From Methylotuvimicrobium alcaliphilum 20Z (GTDB lineage: Bacteria; Pseudomonadota; Gammaproteobacteria; Methylococcales; Methylomonadaceae), in NCBI RefSeq assembly GCF_000968535.2, contig NC_016112.1:1984001-2048000 (forward strand): DNA of 64,000 nt, given 5' to 3'. The position numbers were made by a program, and so were the translations under genes. The notes under the pieces are model-generated. The model searched no databases. It was not told the origin of the DNA and was given only the letters and a program-made list of their open reading frames with translations. This document shows, one piece after another, positions 1-8,837 of this stretch; the stretch's first letter is position 1, and each line of letters starts with the position of its first letter.

Positions 1-95
1 TACATCCTGGCATGCAAAAAATATTGATTGATTGCGGTTAGTTCGTTTTCCAAAACCTGGTTGAGATATTCGATGACTTTTGTGTCTCCTTTCAT
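1..95 (-). CDS. bfr: Bacterioferritin, N-terminal part (cut by window edge)
   Basis: Reading the minus strand from an ATG at 95 gives 31 codons that begin [13 protein letters not shown] and continue through [15 protein letters not shown]. This is the conserved N-terminus of haem-containing ferritins; it includes the first ferroxidase-site glutamate (in NELTAINQ) and is close to the E. coli Bfr N-terminus as I recall it. The protein stores iron as a 24-mer shell. The gene continues beyond base 1. A GAG lies about 6 nt before the start as a weak ribosome site. It lies downstream of bfd on the same strand, which fits a shared iron-storage and iron-release role, although a repeat element separates the two. 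Confidence 0.9.
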   Translation of the reverse strand, partial: MKGDTKVIEYLNQVLENELTAINQYFLHARM

Positions 96-104
96 GGCGG
101 CTCC

Positions 105-123
105 GATAATGATAATGAGATGG
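105..123 (-). promoter_or_regulatory. Possible Fur box at bfr start
   Basis: GATAATGATAAT at 105-116 matches the first two hexamers of the Fur consensus (GATAATGATAATCATTATC), while the third part is poor. It lies about 10-25 bp upstream of the bfr start codon on the minus strand. Iron-dependent control would suit a ferritin, but only two of the three half-units fit. Confidence 0.35.
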
Positions 124-222
124 TTGATGTTCGGAAAAGAGTAGCGCGATTGGCTCAAGGCTTCAAGGAAATTAAGGGGCAAGCATAAAATGACTTCCCT
201 GAATGGTTCCCTTACTCTGCAT

Positions 223-363
223 CACTGCCATTAAGTTAAGCTGTCATAAAAATAAGTAATTCTTGCATTTAGGCTCTAATGTACCTTAAAAGCTTGCCAT
301 CCATGGCACTGGATTCCGCCAGTCCATGGCGGAATGACGGTTACCCTTAACTTAATGGCAGTG
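223..363. repeat. Palindromic repeat element (family R6, divergent centre)
   Basis: It is bounded by inverted ends CACTGCCATTAAGTTAAG and CTTAACTTAATGGCAGTG. The same ends flank repeats at 5267-5400 and 13490-13622, but here the interior is different and holds a smaller palindrome around CCATGGCACTGGATTCCGCC. A related sequence lies near 41700-41815. It fills the space between bfr and bfd. No gene is visible in 96-450. Confidence 0.75.
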
Positions 364-450
364 GCGCAGAGCCTGGGAACGATGAAAGCAAAAAACGGGC
401 AAACCGATGGAGGTCAAGCATCGGTTTGCCCGGTAACAGCAAGTAATCGA

Positions 451-648
451 TCAGGCGAAAGCAGCTTGCGGCATCAACTGTTGTTCGGCATGGCTTTCGT
501 CGAGAATTTGTTTGACGTGGCGGCTGCATTTGCCGCATACACTGCCGACGCCTAGACACTGATTCAGGTGTTTGCGTGAACAGTGGCCGTTTTCAATAGC
601 GGATTTGATTTGCTTATCGGTAACCGCCTTACAGACACAAACATACAT
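451..648 (-). CDS. bfd: Bacterioferritin-associated ferredoxin
   Basis: A 65-residue protein starting MYVCVCKAVTD. Cysteines at 4, 6, 38 and 41 give the Cys-x-Cys ... Cys-x2-Cys arrangement that binds the [2Fe-2S] cluster of the Bfd (BFD-like [2Fe-2S]) family. Bfd donates electrons to bacterioferritin to release stored iron, and its presence on the same strand upstream of bfr agrees. The length is normal for the family. Confidence 0.93.
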   Translation of the reverse strand: MYVCVCKAVTDKQIKSAIENGHCSRKHLNQCLGVGSVCGKCSRHVKQILDESHAEQQLMPQAAFA

Positions 649-680
649 AAGTCATGCTCCAATAAATGTTGGTTATGTAA

Positions 681-699
681 ATAATAACAATTCTCATTA
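681..699 (-). promoter_or_regulatory. Candidate Fur box upstream of bfd
   Basis: The sequence ATAATAACAATTCTCATTA, about 35-50 bp upstream of the bfd start, resembles an A+T-rich Fur operator (NAT(A/T)AT-type hexamers around an ATTCTCATT core). bfd is repressed by iron through Fur in several proteobacteria, so the placement is sensible. The match was made by eye. Confidence 0.5.
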
Positions 700-745
700 G
701 AATGTAAAGCGGTTTTTTTGGATTTGAGTAATTGATCGCAAATCG

Positions 746-896
746 AAGGTTAGGGGAAAGGTTAAAGGTTAAAGGTTAAAGGTTAAAGGTTAAAGGTTAA
801 AGGTTAAAGGTGAAAGGTTAAAGGTGAAAGGTGAAAGAGGAAAGAGGAAAGAGGAAAGAGGAAAGAGGAAAGGTGTAAGGTGTAAGGTGTAAGGTG
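746..896. repeat. Heptanucleotide tandem repeat (GGTTAAA)n with variants
   Basis: About 20 tandem units of 7 bp run through this stretch. They start as GGTTAAA, change to GGTGAAA, then to GAGGAAA, then to GGTGTAA. The array lies between the bfd promoter region and the stop codon of putA, so it is in the 3' untranslated region of putA. The ordered succession of variants suggests slippage-driven expansion. Confidence 0.95.
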
Positions 897-908
897 GCTA
901 TTTGGTGT

Positions 909-3900
909 TTAGCGTAAGTCTTGGTTCAGTAGACTGGCATTGCCGCCGATTGCGGCGGTATTGATTGTGACGGTTTGCTCGACGGCAAAGCGTTTTAGAT
1001 AATCGGGTCCGCCGGCTTTCGGGCCGGTTCCGGACAGGCCCATGCCTCCGAAGGGTTGTACGCCTACCGTCGCGCCGATCATGTTGCGGTTGATATAGAG
1101 ATTACCGACTTTGGCTTGTTGTTGAATCTTGCGTGCCGTTGCGTTGATTCGGCTGTGAATGCCCAGCGTCAAGCCGTAACCGGTGGCATTGATGTCGTCG
1201 ATTACTTGCTCAAGGGTATTGCTAGAATAGCGGACGATGTGCAGTATCGGGCCGAACACTTCTTCGGTCAGTTGCGCAAGCGAGTCGATTTCGATCAATG
1301 TTGGGGGAAAATAAGTCCCATCCGGCAATTCGGGCGGTAACGGCGATTGAAATAAAATGCCGGCATGTTGACGCATGGCTTCAACATGAGCGTTTAATTT
1401 ATCCAATGCCTTACGGTCGATGACCGGGCCGATATCGGTTGCATAATGGCCCGGATCGCCGATCGTCAACTGCTGCATCGCGCCGATCAGAAGTTCGATG
1501 ATTTTATCGGCGGTTTCGTGGGGCAAGAATAATACCCGCAAGGCCGAGCATCGCTGGCCGGCGCTATTGAACGCGGATTGCACTGCATCCAGTACCAGTT
1601 GTTCCTTATGTGCCGACGTGTCGGCTATCATTGCATTTTGACCGCCGGTCTCGGCGATCAACGGCACGATATCGGCGTGTTCGGCGAGCTGTCGATTGAT
1701 CGAACGCGCCGTTTCGGTAGAACCGGTAAACGCGACGCCGGCAATACGCGGATCCCGAAGTAACAGGGGCCCTATTTCAGAACCGATGCCCGGCACGAAA
1801 TTCAATACCGGGCCCGGAATGCCGGCTTGATGCAGAAGTTTGACGCAAGCTGCGGCGGTGAGCGAAGTTGCTTCGGCCGGTTTAGCCACGACCGTATTGC
1901 CGGCCGCTAGCGCCGCTGCGATTTGGCCGGTAAAAATGGCAATCGGAAAATTCCACGGGCTGATGCATAAAAATACGCCGCGGCCGTAATAAGTCAAAAA
2001 ATTATCCTCGCCGCATGGCCCGGGTAAAGCCATCGGTCGGTCGAACAACTCAAGGGCGCGTGCGGCATAGTAGCGGCAAAAATCGACCGCTTCTCTGACG
2101 TCGGCCAAAGCGTCTTTGATTGTTCTGCCGCCTTCGCTGACGCATAAAGAGACTAGTTCGGTACGGTTATACTCCAACAAATCGGCAGCATTGTTAAGAT
2201 AGCGCGCTCGTTTTTGCACGTTAGTCGAACGCCATGCATCAAAAGCCTTTGAAGCTGTGTCGAGAGCGTCGGCAACGGTATCGGCACCGCAAAATGCAAC
2301 GGTACCGACTTTATGCGAATGATTGGCGGGGTTTACGATAACCCGTTCGCTACCCGACAGACATTTTCCGTTAATCAACGGGCCGGCATGATGAGAGAGG
2401 CCGGATAATTCGTCGAGACTTTTTTGCAACGAGTACAACTGTTCGGTATCGGCCAGATTGAAGCCTTCCGAATTGCGCCTTTCCTTACCGAATAGATCGA
2501 CCGGCAGCGGTACGCTGGTTTTCTCGAAATCATTGAGTCCAAGCCAGAAAGAGACTGGATTTTGCACGATGCGTTCAATGTCGATATCGGGGTTTTCGAT
2601 TTGATTGACGAAAGAGGTATTCGCGCCGTTTTCCAGCAAACGCCTAACCAGATAAGGCAATAGTTCTTGATAATGGCCGATCGGCGCATAAATCCGGCAC
2701 GGAATAGACCAATTCGGGTGCGTCGCCAAATTTTGATAAAGCGCTTCGCCCATGCCGTGCAGGCGCTGAAATTCGTAATCTTTACGATTGCCAGCCATTT
2801 GCCTGATCGCGGCGACGGTATGGGCATTATGTGTCGCGAATTGTGGATAAAATATGTCGGGTTCTATCAATAATCGTGTTGCGCAAGCCAGATAAGAAAT
2901 GTCGGTCGCCGATTTTCGCGTGAACACAGGGTAACCCGTAAGTCCTTGCTCCTGATCGCGTTTAATTTCTGTGTCCCAGTACGCGCCTTTGACTAATCGG
3001 ACCGGAATCTTCTTATGCTCTGTTTTGGCCAGAGCCGAAAGCCAAGCGATGACATGCGGCGCCCGTTTTTGATAGGCTTGTACCGCAAGGCCTAGTCCAG
3101 GCCATCCTTTTAAACTCGGATGAGTGAAGACCGCCTCGAAAATCGTCAGCGATAGACTCAAGCGTTCCGATTCTTCGGCATCGACCGTCAATGTTAATCC
3201 GCCTTGCCGCGCGTATTGAGCCAACGTGAGTAGTTTTGCAGTCAATTCCGGGGTAGCCCTTTGGTGTTGCAACGCTTCATAGCGGGGACAAAGTGCCGAT
3301 AGTTTGACCGAAACGCCCGGTTTTTCGAACAACGATTCACCGTCGGATTCTTGAGACAGTTGCCGGATCGCATCGAGATAGGCCGAGAAATAACGCTCCG
3401 CGTCCGAGGCGGTGACCGCCGCTTCGCCGAGCATATCGAAGGAATAACGGTATTCGGAATACTTTTGGCTGGCATGCAGCGCCTCGAAAATCGTTTCAGC
3501 CATGACGAATTGCGAGCCTAAAAAATGCATTGCTTTTTGCAACGCCAGACGGATGACAGGTTGACCTAAACGCCCGAGCAAATACTCGAATACTTGTGCC
3601 TCGTCAGCCTTGATATAGCGTTCGAATAAACCGGTCACTAGTAAAGCGCCGGTCGATAAGTTAACCAGCATCGAGTCGCTATGGTGGAGATGCGTTTGCC
3701 AATCGGCCGAAGATAATTTATCGGCGAGAAAACGGTCTTGTGTCGCGCTATCCGGTATGCGTAATAGGGCTTCGGCAATGCTCATCAATACCACGCCTTC
3801 TTCGCTATTGAGCCGGTATTCATGCATAAAGGCATCGACAACGGATTGCTTGTCTTTATCGGCCCGGATCTGTTCAACCAGTAAACGAGCCAGCGCTTCG

Positions 3901-4019
3901 GCTTCGGCGGGATTATAATCGGTCAAGCCAACCATTAATTCGATTACGCTAGCAGTTTCATCGTTCAAGTAGGCTTGATCGATAGCTTTGCGCAAGGTTG
4001 ATAAAGAAAGACTAACCAT
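909..4019 (-). CDS. putA: Bifunctional proline dehydrogenase / glutamate-semialdehyde dehydrogenase
   Basis: A 1036-residue protein that oxidises proline to glutamate in two steps. The proline dehydrogenase (FAD, TIM-barrel) domain spans about 235-490 and shows VSVKLSALCPRYE, VRLVKGAYWDTEI, FATHNAH and RLLENGANTSFV. The aldehyde dehydrogenase domain spans about 545-1010, with SPWNFP near 687, AETGGQ with its glutamate near 790, and the catalytic cysteine in SAGQRCSA near 824. It starts directly with the alpha-helical arm and lacks the N-terminal ribbon-helix-helix repressor domain of E. coli PutA, so it is the shorter non-DNA-binding type. No transporter partner (putP) is adjacent. Confidence 0.96.
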   Translation of the reverse strand: MVSLSLSTLRKAIDQAYLNDETASVIELMVGLTDYNPAEAEALARLLVEQIRADKDKQSVVDAFMHEYRLNSEEGVVLMSIAEALLRIPDSATQDRFLADKLSSADWQTHLHHSDSMLVNLSTGALLVTGLFERYIKADEAQVFEYLLGRLGQPVIRLALQKAMHFLGSQFVMAETIFEALHASQKYSEYRYSFDMLGEAAVTASDAERYFSAYLDAIRQLSQESDGESLFEKPGVSVKLSALCPRYEALQHQRATPELTAKLLTLAQYARQGGLTLTVDAEESERLSLSLTIFEAVFTHPSLKGWPGLGLAVQAYQKRAPHVIAWLSALAKTEHKKIPVRLVKGAYWDTEIKRDQEQGLTGYPVFTRKSATDISYLACATRLLIEPDIFYPQFATHNAHTVAAIRQMAGNRKDYEFQRLHGMGEALYQNLATHPNWSIPCRIYAPIGHYQELLPYLVRRLLENGANTSFVNQIENPDIDIERIVQNPVSFWLGLNDFEKTSVPLPVDLFGKERRNSEGFNLADTEQLYSLQKSLDELSGLSHHAGPLINGKCLSGSERVIVNPANHSHKVGTVAFCGADTVADALDTASKAFDAWRSTNVQKRARYLNNAADLLEYNRTELVSLCVSEGGRTIKDALADVREAVDFCRYYAARALELFDRPMALPGPCGEDNFLTYYGRGVFLCISPWNFPIAIFTGQIAAALAAGNTVVAKPAEATSLTAAACVKLLHQAGIPGPVLNFVPGIGSEIGPLLLRDPRIAGVAFTGSTETARSINRQLAEHADIVPLIAETGGQNAMIADTSAHKEQLVLDAVQSAFNSAGQRCSALRVLFLPHETADKIIELLIGAMQQLTIGDPGHYATDIGPVIDRKALDKLNAHVEAMRQHAGILFQSPLPPELPDGTYFPPTLIEIDSLAQLTEEVFGPILHIVRYSSNTLEQVIDDINATGYGLTLGIHSRINATARKIQQQAKVGNLYINRNMIGATVGVQPFGGMGLSGTGPKAGGPDYLKRFAVEQTVTINTAAIGGNASLLNQDLR

Positions 4020-4146
4020 AGAAAGTTTACGTTATTGTGCGAACGAATTAACTATTTTAAGAAAAAGATCTGCCGATAACATATTAAGTTGAATCCTTGG
4101 TATTTTTTATACTCCAAAAAATGTTTGTCCACAAATAACTGTTGTA

Positions 4147-5145
4147 TTGATGATTAGATTTTCGAGAATTTTGTTTGTTGTGCTTTTAAGTTGGCTCGTC
4201 GGGTGCGCACCGGTCGTTTATAAGCCAGGTCAACCCGTCATAGAAGCGCTATTGCTGGAAGATCGCTATATCACACCGGACGGCTCCTGGTTGCCGGTCA
4301 GAAAATGGCTGCCGGAGCCGGGCCAAACGAAGGCTGTATTGATCGCTTTACACGGTTTCAACGATTACAGCCGCTTTTTCGAGGAGCCTGGGGCATTTCT
4401 GAAAGAAAAAGGAATCGCCAGTTATGCCTACGATCAACGCGGTTTCGGTCAAAGCCCGCGTCGGGGCTTGTGGAGCGGTATCGATGCGTATACTGAGGAC
4501 CTGGATTTGTTTGTCAGACTCATAAAAAGCAAGCATCCGGGGCTGCCGGTTTATCTTTTGGGCGAAAGCATGGGCGGAGCCGTCATCATAGCGGCTATGT
4601 CTCGCGAGGAGGCGGTGCCGGTCAGTGGTTTAATTTTATCGGCGCCTGCCGTTTGGTCCCGCGAAACGATGCCGTGGTATCAACGCAGTTTGTTGTGGCT
4701 GATGTCCCATACGATGCCCTGGATGACGTTGACCGGCCGGGGCTTGAAAATACAAGCCTCGGATAATATCGAAATGCTTCGGGAGTTGGGCAGGGATCCG
4801 CTGGTGATCAAGGAAACTCGCGTCGAAACGATTCATGGCCTAACCGATTTGATGGATTCTGCATCCAATAACGCTCAGAATATTCGTGTCGATACCTTGA
4901 TGCTGTATGGTGAAAAGGACGAAGTCATACCAAAGCAGCCGACGCTACGTTTTTTGCGGGATTTTCTCGACACCGAAGGAGGCGATAGAACCGTTGCTTT
5001 CTACGAGAACGGCTATCACATGCTGTTGCGCGATTTGCAGGCGAAAGTGATTTGGCGGGATATCGCTGCATGGGTCAAGGCATCGCACAAGCCTTTGCCA
5101 TCAGGAGCCGATCAGCGCGATTGGCGAATGTTGGCGAAAAGATAA
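4147..5145 (+). CDS. Alpha/beta-hydrolase lipoprotein, monoacylglycerol-lipase-like
   Basis: A 332-residue protein of the lysophospholipase / serine hydrolase (Hydrolase_4) family. The N-terminus has a lipoprotein signal ending LVGC near residue 20, so it is probably anchored to a membrane facing the periplasm. HGFNDYSRFF forms the oxyanion-side loop, GESMGG holds the nucleophilic serine, YGEKDEVIP carries the acid residue, and GYHMLLRD the catalytic histidine. The substrate is unknown; monoacylglycerols or lysophospholipids are the family norm. It is transcribed away from putA and stands alone. Confidence 0.85.
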   Translation: MMIRFSRILFVVLLSWLVGCAPVVYKPGQPVIEALLLEDRYITPDGSWLPVRKWLPEPGQTKAVLIALHGFNDYSRFFEEPGAFLKEKGIASYAYDQRGFGQSPRRGLWSGIDAYTEDLDLFVRLIKSKHPGLPVYLLGESMGGAVIIAAMSREEAVPVSGLILSAPAVWSRETMPWYQRSLLWLMSHTMPWMTLTGRGLKIQASDNIEMLRELGRDPLVIKETRVETIHGLTDLMDSASNNAQNIRVDTLMLYGEKDEVIPKQPTLRFLRDFLDTEGGDRTVAFYENGYHMLLRDLQAKVIWRDIAAWVKASHKPLPSGADQRDWRMLAKR

Positions 5146-5266
5146 ACCTAGAAAAAGTATTTTGCCATGAAGATCATGAAGAAAAAAACGGTAAATCAAT
5201 GATTTATTTTTCCTACGCAAATTATTTTTGCTCTCCAAATGCTCATGAAGGACTGGCAGTAGGCCT

Positions 5267-5400
5267 CACTGCCATTAAGTTAAGGATTTTTCCGTTCGCC
5301 CTGAGCCTGTCGAAGGGTGAATGGAAAAATCCTGGGTCGATAAGTTAAGTCGTCCATGGTTCGACAGGCTCACCACGAACGGCTTAACTTAATGGCAATG
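5267..5400. repeat. Palindromic repeat element, family R6
   Basis: It is bounded by CACTGCCATTAAGTTAAG and its inverse, and encloses two inverted copies of TTCGACAGGCTCA-type sequence. A near copy lies at 13490-13622 in the opposite orientation, and a partial relative at 7809-7969. It lies downstream of the hydrolase gene. Confidence 0.85.
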
Positions 5401-5690
5401 GGCAGTAGCCCTGCAAATGAAAGTACGAGGGGTGGGTGAGAGTGCGGTCATTCGCCCGACAGGGCGCCGTGAACCCAGCACCTAAATTCCATAGGTCTTT
5501 GGCAATGATTCAAAATCATGGCTTAATTTAGGTGCTGGATGAATTATCCAAGATAGTTAACCATAGTCAATGGACTATGGAATTTAGGTGCTGGGTGAAT
5601 ACGTCCATGTAGGTTCGACGGCGGCTCCCTGCCGCCGACGCCTGTCGGTCGAGCAACCACACTCTCTTCGGAGCCGCATTTTCTCTGCTG
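5395..5690. repeat. Composite repeat (family R4 with R3 inserted)
   Basis: The stretch starts with ATGGCAATGGGCAG and ends near TTCGGAGCCGC. Its core GCGCCGTGAA/TACGTCCATGTAGG is shared with repeats near 8700, 12070, 12150 and 21380. It is split at TGAA by an insert at 5474-5595 that begins CCCAGCACCTAAATT and ends with the inverse. Here the R3 insert is longer than the 65-bp form and appears to be two overlapping copies. The rest of 5146-5836 holds no gene I can support. Confidence 0.7.
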
Positions 5691-5782
5691 AGCTTCGTAT
5701 ATCGAAAAATTAGAAAAGGAGTCCGAATCTGTGAGCTTTCGCAGTAAAAGGTTGTTAAAATTTTAGAGTAGGCCGTTAAAAG

Positions 5783-5821
5783 ACTTCATGAACTTCATGG
5801 TTAAACTGCCGAATTTAGGTT
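5783..5821. repeat. Short dispersed repeat (family R8)
   Basis: Contains CTTCATGGTTAAACTGCC followed by GAATTTAGG. Near copies occur at 13790-13826 and 57361-57399. All three lie close to gene ends. No protein is encoded; origin and role are unknown. Confidence 0.65.
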
Positions 5822-5836
5822 TATACGCCCGGGGAA

Positions 5837-7159
5837 CTATCGAACCGGCGTCAATTCCCGAGTGTTTTTGATGAAAACAAAACTGTCGTAACGCCGCGCG
5901 ACGCGCGAGCCGACATACTGGCCGTAGTCCCGTCTTGGATCGTAAATCACCCCGATCGCACGGTTTCCAATCAGTTGATCGAGCGCTTCGTGGCGCCGTT
6001 CTTCGTCGCCGAACATCAAATAAAACGCTTCCGGTTCGAGCCTTGCCAAGACTTCCTCGATGCTGCCTGGCTGCGCTTTGGGTATGGTCATGATCGACAT
6101 CGGCGCGCCCCAATTAGCCCCGGCATTTACCTTGCCTTGATCGGTTCCGAAACCCACGATATATACCTGCTCCGCGCCGAGCGATTGCCGGCTCAATTGA
6201 CCGATATTCAAGGTTTCTCGCAGAATCATCGTGGTTTTGCTGGCATCGCCGACATGCGTGTTGTGCGCCCAAACGATGCCTTTTGCTTCGGGACCATGAC
6301 GTTCGAGCAAGCCCTCGACCGATACCCACATGTGTTTGGCACGGCTATTCCAGGCATCGGGTCCTTCGCGGATCGCCAAGCGGAAAAAATCCTCGGCATT
6401 CTTGATGACCAGGGCTTTTTGCCTGGCTCGAAAACGGATTTTAGGGTCGTTATCAGCGGCTTCGGGCTTTAGATCTTGAATGATTTTAAGGACTTCTGCC
6501 AACTCTTTTTCGCATGAAAAACCGCCTCGCGCCGTGGCTCTCGCGTACATCCATTCATCACGGTCGTACTCCTTGAAACAGTTCAGCCGGCGTTCGATTT
6601 CGGGAAGCTGCTCGGGAAAATACGCGCCGGTTAGTGCTAGTAGGTCGTCTATCGCTTCCCATTGCCCGTAGACATCCATGCCGAACAAGCCGATTTTATC
6701 CGATTCCGGACGGGTTTTGTTGAATTCGCGAAGCCATTCGGCCAAGGCCTCAATGTCCCGGTTCGCCCACATCCATTGCGGCCAGCGGGCGAAGGTTTTG
6801 AGCACATCGACAGCCGTCGTGCCCGGCTTGGATCGGCCTTTGACATAGTCGTTGAGTCGATAGAGCGAAGGCCAATCGCCTTCGACGGCAATGAATGAAA
6901 AGCCTTTTTCGGTAATCAAGCGCTTGGAAATTTCGCTGCGCCAATGGTAGAACTCATGCGTACCGTGCGTCGATTCGCCGAGTAAGACCAATTTTTTATC
7001 GCCGGCGGTTTCGATTAAACGGTTGAGGTCCGAATTTTGCTTGAGAGTAATGGCTTTCGGCGCTAAATAAGCCGACAAAGACTCGGATTCGGCATGCGCG
7101 AGCGTTACGCAGAACAATAAAAAGACCGGAAAAAACAAAAAATGCGTGATGATTTTCAT
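5837..7159 (-). CDS. Secreted erythromycin-esterase-like protein
   Basis: A 440-residue protein from the ATG at 7159, chosen because it begins a clear signal peptide (MKIITHFLFFPVFLLFC ending AHAES) and sits 2 bp after the stop of the upstream gene; a start 12 codons earlier would overlap it. LGESTHGTHEFYHWR and the following EGDWP are the conserved metal/histidine motifs of the erythromycin esterase superfamily (EreA-like, also TraB/ChaN-type folds). EreA and EreB hydrolyse the macrolide lactone, but most chromosomal relatives have no known substrate, so resistance should not be assumed. Likely periplasmic or exported. Confidence 0.8.
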   Translation of the reverse strand: MKIITHFLFFPVFLLFCVTLAHAESESLSAYLAPKAITLKQNSDLNRLIETAGDKKLVLLGESTHGTHEFYHWRSEISKRLITEKGFSFIAVEGDWPSLYRLNDYVKGRSKPGTTAVDVLKTFARWPQWMWANRDIEALAEWLREFNKTRPESDKIGLFGMDVYGQWEAIDDLLALTGAYFPEQLPEIERRLNCFKEYDRDEWMYARATARGGFSCEKELAEVLKIIQDLKPEAADNDPKIRFRARQKALVIKNAEDFFRLAIREGPDAWNSRAKHMWVSVEGLLERHGPEAKGIVWAHNTHVGDASKTTMILRETLNIGQLSRQSLGAEQVYIVGFGTDQGKVNAGANWGAPMSIMTIPKAQPGSIEEVLARLEPEAFYLMFGDEERRHEALDQLIGNRAIGVIYDPRRDYGQYVGSRVARRYDSFVFIKNTRELTPVR

Positions 7160-7160
7160 A

Positions 7161-7736
7161 TTATCTAAGAGATTTGAGATGCCGAATGAAAGCAAGTCGG
7201 AATCGGTTTATCGATAAGAATAACGATGATTTCTTAAGGGCTTGAACCCAATTTTTCGGTAATAGTTTCTCAAATTTTTGTTTCAAATTGACGATTTGGC
7301 CAACGATGCGTTGATGCATCGCGCTTGCCTTGATTGAATCGATAATCCGCATTAAAAATTCATAGGATATCTTGAACCAAACAAATGTTAAGAGCTTGGC
7401 TTTGGCAATGCGAAAAAGCCAGAAAGTAAATGCAGCAATTGGAATTTTACCGATATAAAGGGTAATGCCAAAAGCTAGACTACCTTTGGCAAGCAAGCCG
7501 ATTGCGATAAAGCCGAGTAGCTCGACCTGAATGAATAAAAACAGAAAAACGCACAGAAGCGCGTAGCGATTCAAGTCGACAACCGAGGATTCTATTCGTT
7601 GCAAAACCTTCAGGCTATGGACAAACCTAAAAACCGGAATAGCAATCGTATCCCAGATCAGCTCTTCCAGTAGAATATAAATAAAAACCCAAAAGCCTAA
7701 GAATAAATTGCTGATTTTCTTTATAAGTTTTGCCAT
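7161..7736 (-). CDS. Hypothetical membrane protein
   Basis: A 191-residue protein starting MAKLIKKISNLFLGFW, counted from the ATG at 7736 because the longer reading begins with TTG. It has an amphipathic or hydrophobic N-terminus, at least two hydrophobic stretches in the middle (CVFLFLFIQVELLGFIAIGL and the following 25 residues), and a basic C-terminus. I do not recognise the family. It ends 2 bp before the start of the esterase-like gene and is probably co-transcribed with it. Confidence 0.7.
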   Translation of the reverse strand: MAKLIKKISNLFLGFWVFIYILLEELIWDTIAIPVFRFVHSLKVLQRIESSVVDLNRYALLCVFLFLFIQVELLGFIAIGLLAKGSLAFGITLYIGKIPIAAFTFWLFRIAKAKLLTFVWFKISYEFLMRIIDSIKASAMHQRIVGQIVNLKQKFEKLLPKNWVQALKKSSLFLSINRFRLAFIRHLKSLR

Positions 7737-7808
7737 AGAAAAGCCGGTGTGCAAAAGTAATCAAGCGTTGGGTGAAAAAATTAGAAAAGCGTATGTTTTT
7801 TGGCTTCC

Positions 7809-7969
7809 CACTTAAAACGGGATAAAAGTACTAAGGATTAACCGTTCGCCCTGAGCTTGTCGTAGGGTGGATGGTTAATCCGCCCATGGTTCGACAGGGC
7901 TCTCCTGAGCGCAGCCGAAGGGCTCACCACAAACGGATTAACTTTAAACTGTCCCGCGTTAAGTGAGTA
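7809..7969. repeat. Inverted repeat element related to family R6
   Basis: The outer arms CACTTAA...CGGGATAAAAGT and ACTTTAAACTGTCCCG...TTAAGTG are roughly inverted. The interior holds CGTTCGCCCTGAGCTTGTCG and an inverted copy near GGTTCGACAGGGCTC. It fills the gap upstream of the small membrane protein gene. Confidence 0.65.
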
Positions 7970-7979
7970 GCCGATTTTT

Positions 7980-8249
7980 TTAAACAGTGCAAGCCGAGAC
8001 GATTTCGCCTTTGTTGTTCAATATCAGTTTTAAACGGCCATAGCAAGATTTTTGATCGCATTGGCATCCTGAACCTTCCATGATGCTTTCAAGGAATGTG
8101 ACATAAATCAACAATTCGCCGGGTTGCCGGTCCAAAACCTCATACTGTATCGATTCGTTTATAATCCACCCGTTTTGGCTGCAAAAATCAGTCAAGACAT
8201 GGGTGTTTTCCAAAAATTTTTTTATCGGGTCGTCTTTCGTATTAATCAT
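7980..8249 (-). CDS. Small hypothetical protein
   Basis: An 89-residue reading from the ATG at 8249, which has GGGAG about 9 nt upstream on the minus strand; a longer reading begins with TTG at 8291. The C-terminal half holds a compact cysteine group, GCQCDQKSCYGRL, which could bind a metal, followed by a short beta-like tail. I do not recognise the family. Confidence 0.6.
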   Translation of the reverse strand: MINTKDDPIKKFLENTHVLTDFCSQNGWIINESIQYEVLDRQPGELLIYVTFLESIMEGSGCQCDQKSCYGRLKLILNNKGEIVSACTV

Positions 8250-8400
8250 CGCTGCCGCTCCCAGTGATTCGTTGTCGATTAAGATAAACAACCGGAACGA
8301 CTAAAGCAATTGACTGAATGGAATAAAGTCGAATCGGGTTTCAAGTATTGTTGACTCCTATCCGGTCGAAGAAACGGGCTGTTTCCAGAAGGTGCGAAAG

Positions 8401-8566
8401 GTATATACCCATCGCACTTCAAATTTCGGCATTGACGCGTGGAGGTGCCGGGGTGTTCGGCAAAGGCTTTGACAGCAGGGATGCTGTCACAGAGCCTACA
8501 TGGACGTATTCACGGCGTCCTTTGACGGACACCCCGGCGCCGAAATTTGACCAGCAAAGGGTATAA
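8401..8566 (+). repeat. Dispersed palindromic repeat, family R1 (copy 1)
   Basis: The element runs from TATACCCATCGCACTTCA to GACCAGCAAAGGGTATA. Its core reads GCCTACATGGACGTATTC followed by ACGGCGTCC, flanked by inverted arms GGTGCCGGGGTGT / ACACCCCGGCGCC. It is nearly identical to the copy at 46182-46348 and clearly related to copies at 18562, 20011, 33811, 52077 and 58071. It lies between two minus-strand genes. Confidence 0.9.
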
Positions 8567-8640
8567 ATGCTTTTTTACTGTGAAAGTTCGTAAATTTGGA
8601 TTCATTATCTAATTTTTCGATATACAAATCTCTGTTCTGG

Positions 8641-8790
8641 CAATGCCGGTTCCGGAGAGGGTGCGGTTGCTCGATCGACAGGCGTTGGCGGCAGGATAGC
8701 CGCCATCGAGCCTACATGGACGTATTAACGGCGTCCTGTCGGGCGAGTGACCGCGCCCTCCCCACGTCTCGTACTTTCATTTGCCGGGGT
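8641..8790. repeat. Dispersed palindromic repeat (R4-like)
   Basis: Shares the GAGCCTACATGGACGTATTA / ACGGCGTCCTGTC core with the R1 and R4 elements, but has different arms (GGAGAGGGTGCGG / CCGCGCCCTCC). The AGTACG...TTTCATTTGC edge also occurs, inverted, near 5410. It lies just downstream of mtaB. No gene is visible in 8250-8837 apart from these repeats. Confidence 0.65.
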
Positions 8791-8837
8791 GATTGCCGGG
8801 CTTTCATGAACGTTAGGTTTAACGCTGAAGAAATTTC

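Noticed and set aside
746-896. CRISPR array
   Set aside because: Units are 7 bp, continuous, with no spacers; no cas genes nearby.
5837-7159. Macrolide resistance gene
   Set aside because: Only superfamily motifs are seen; environmental relatives mostly have unknown substrates, so no resistance call is made.
7160-7195. Earlier start of the esterase-like protein
   Set aside because: It would overlap the upstream gene and precede the signal peptide that begins at the ATG at 7159.
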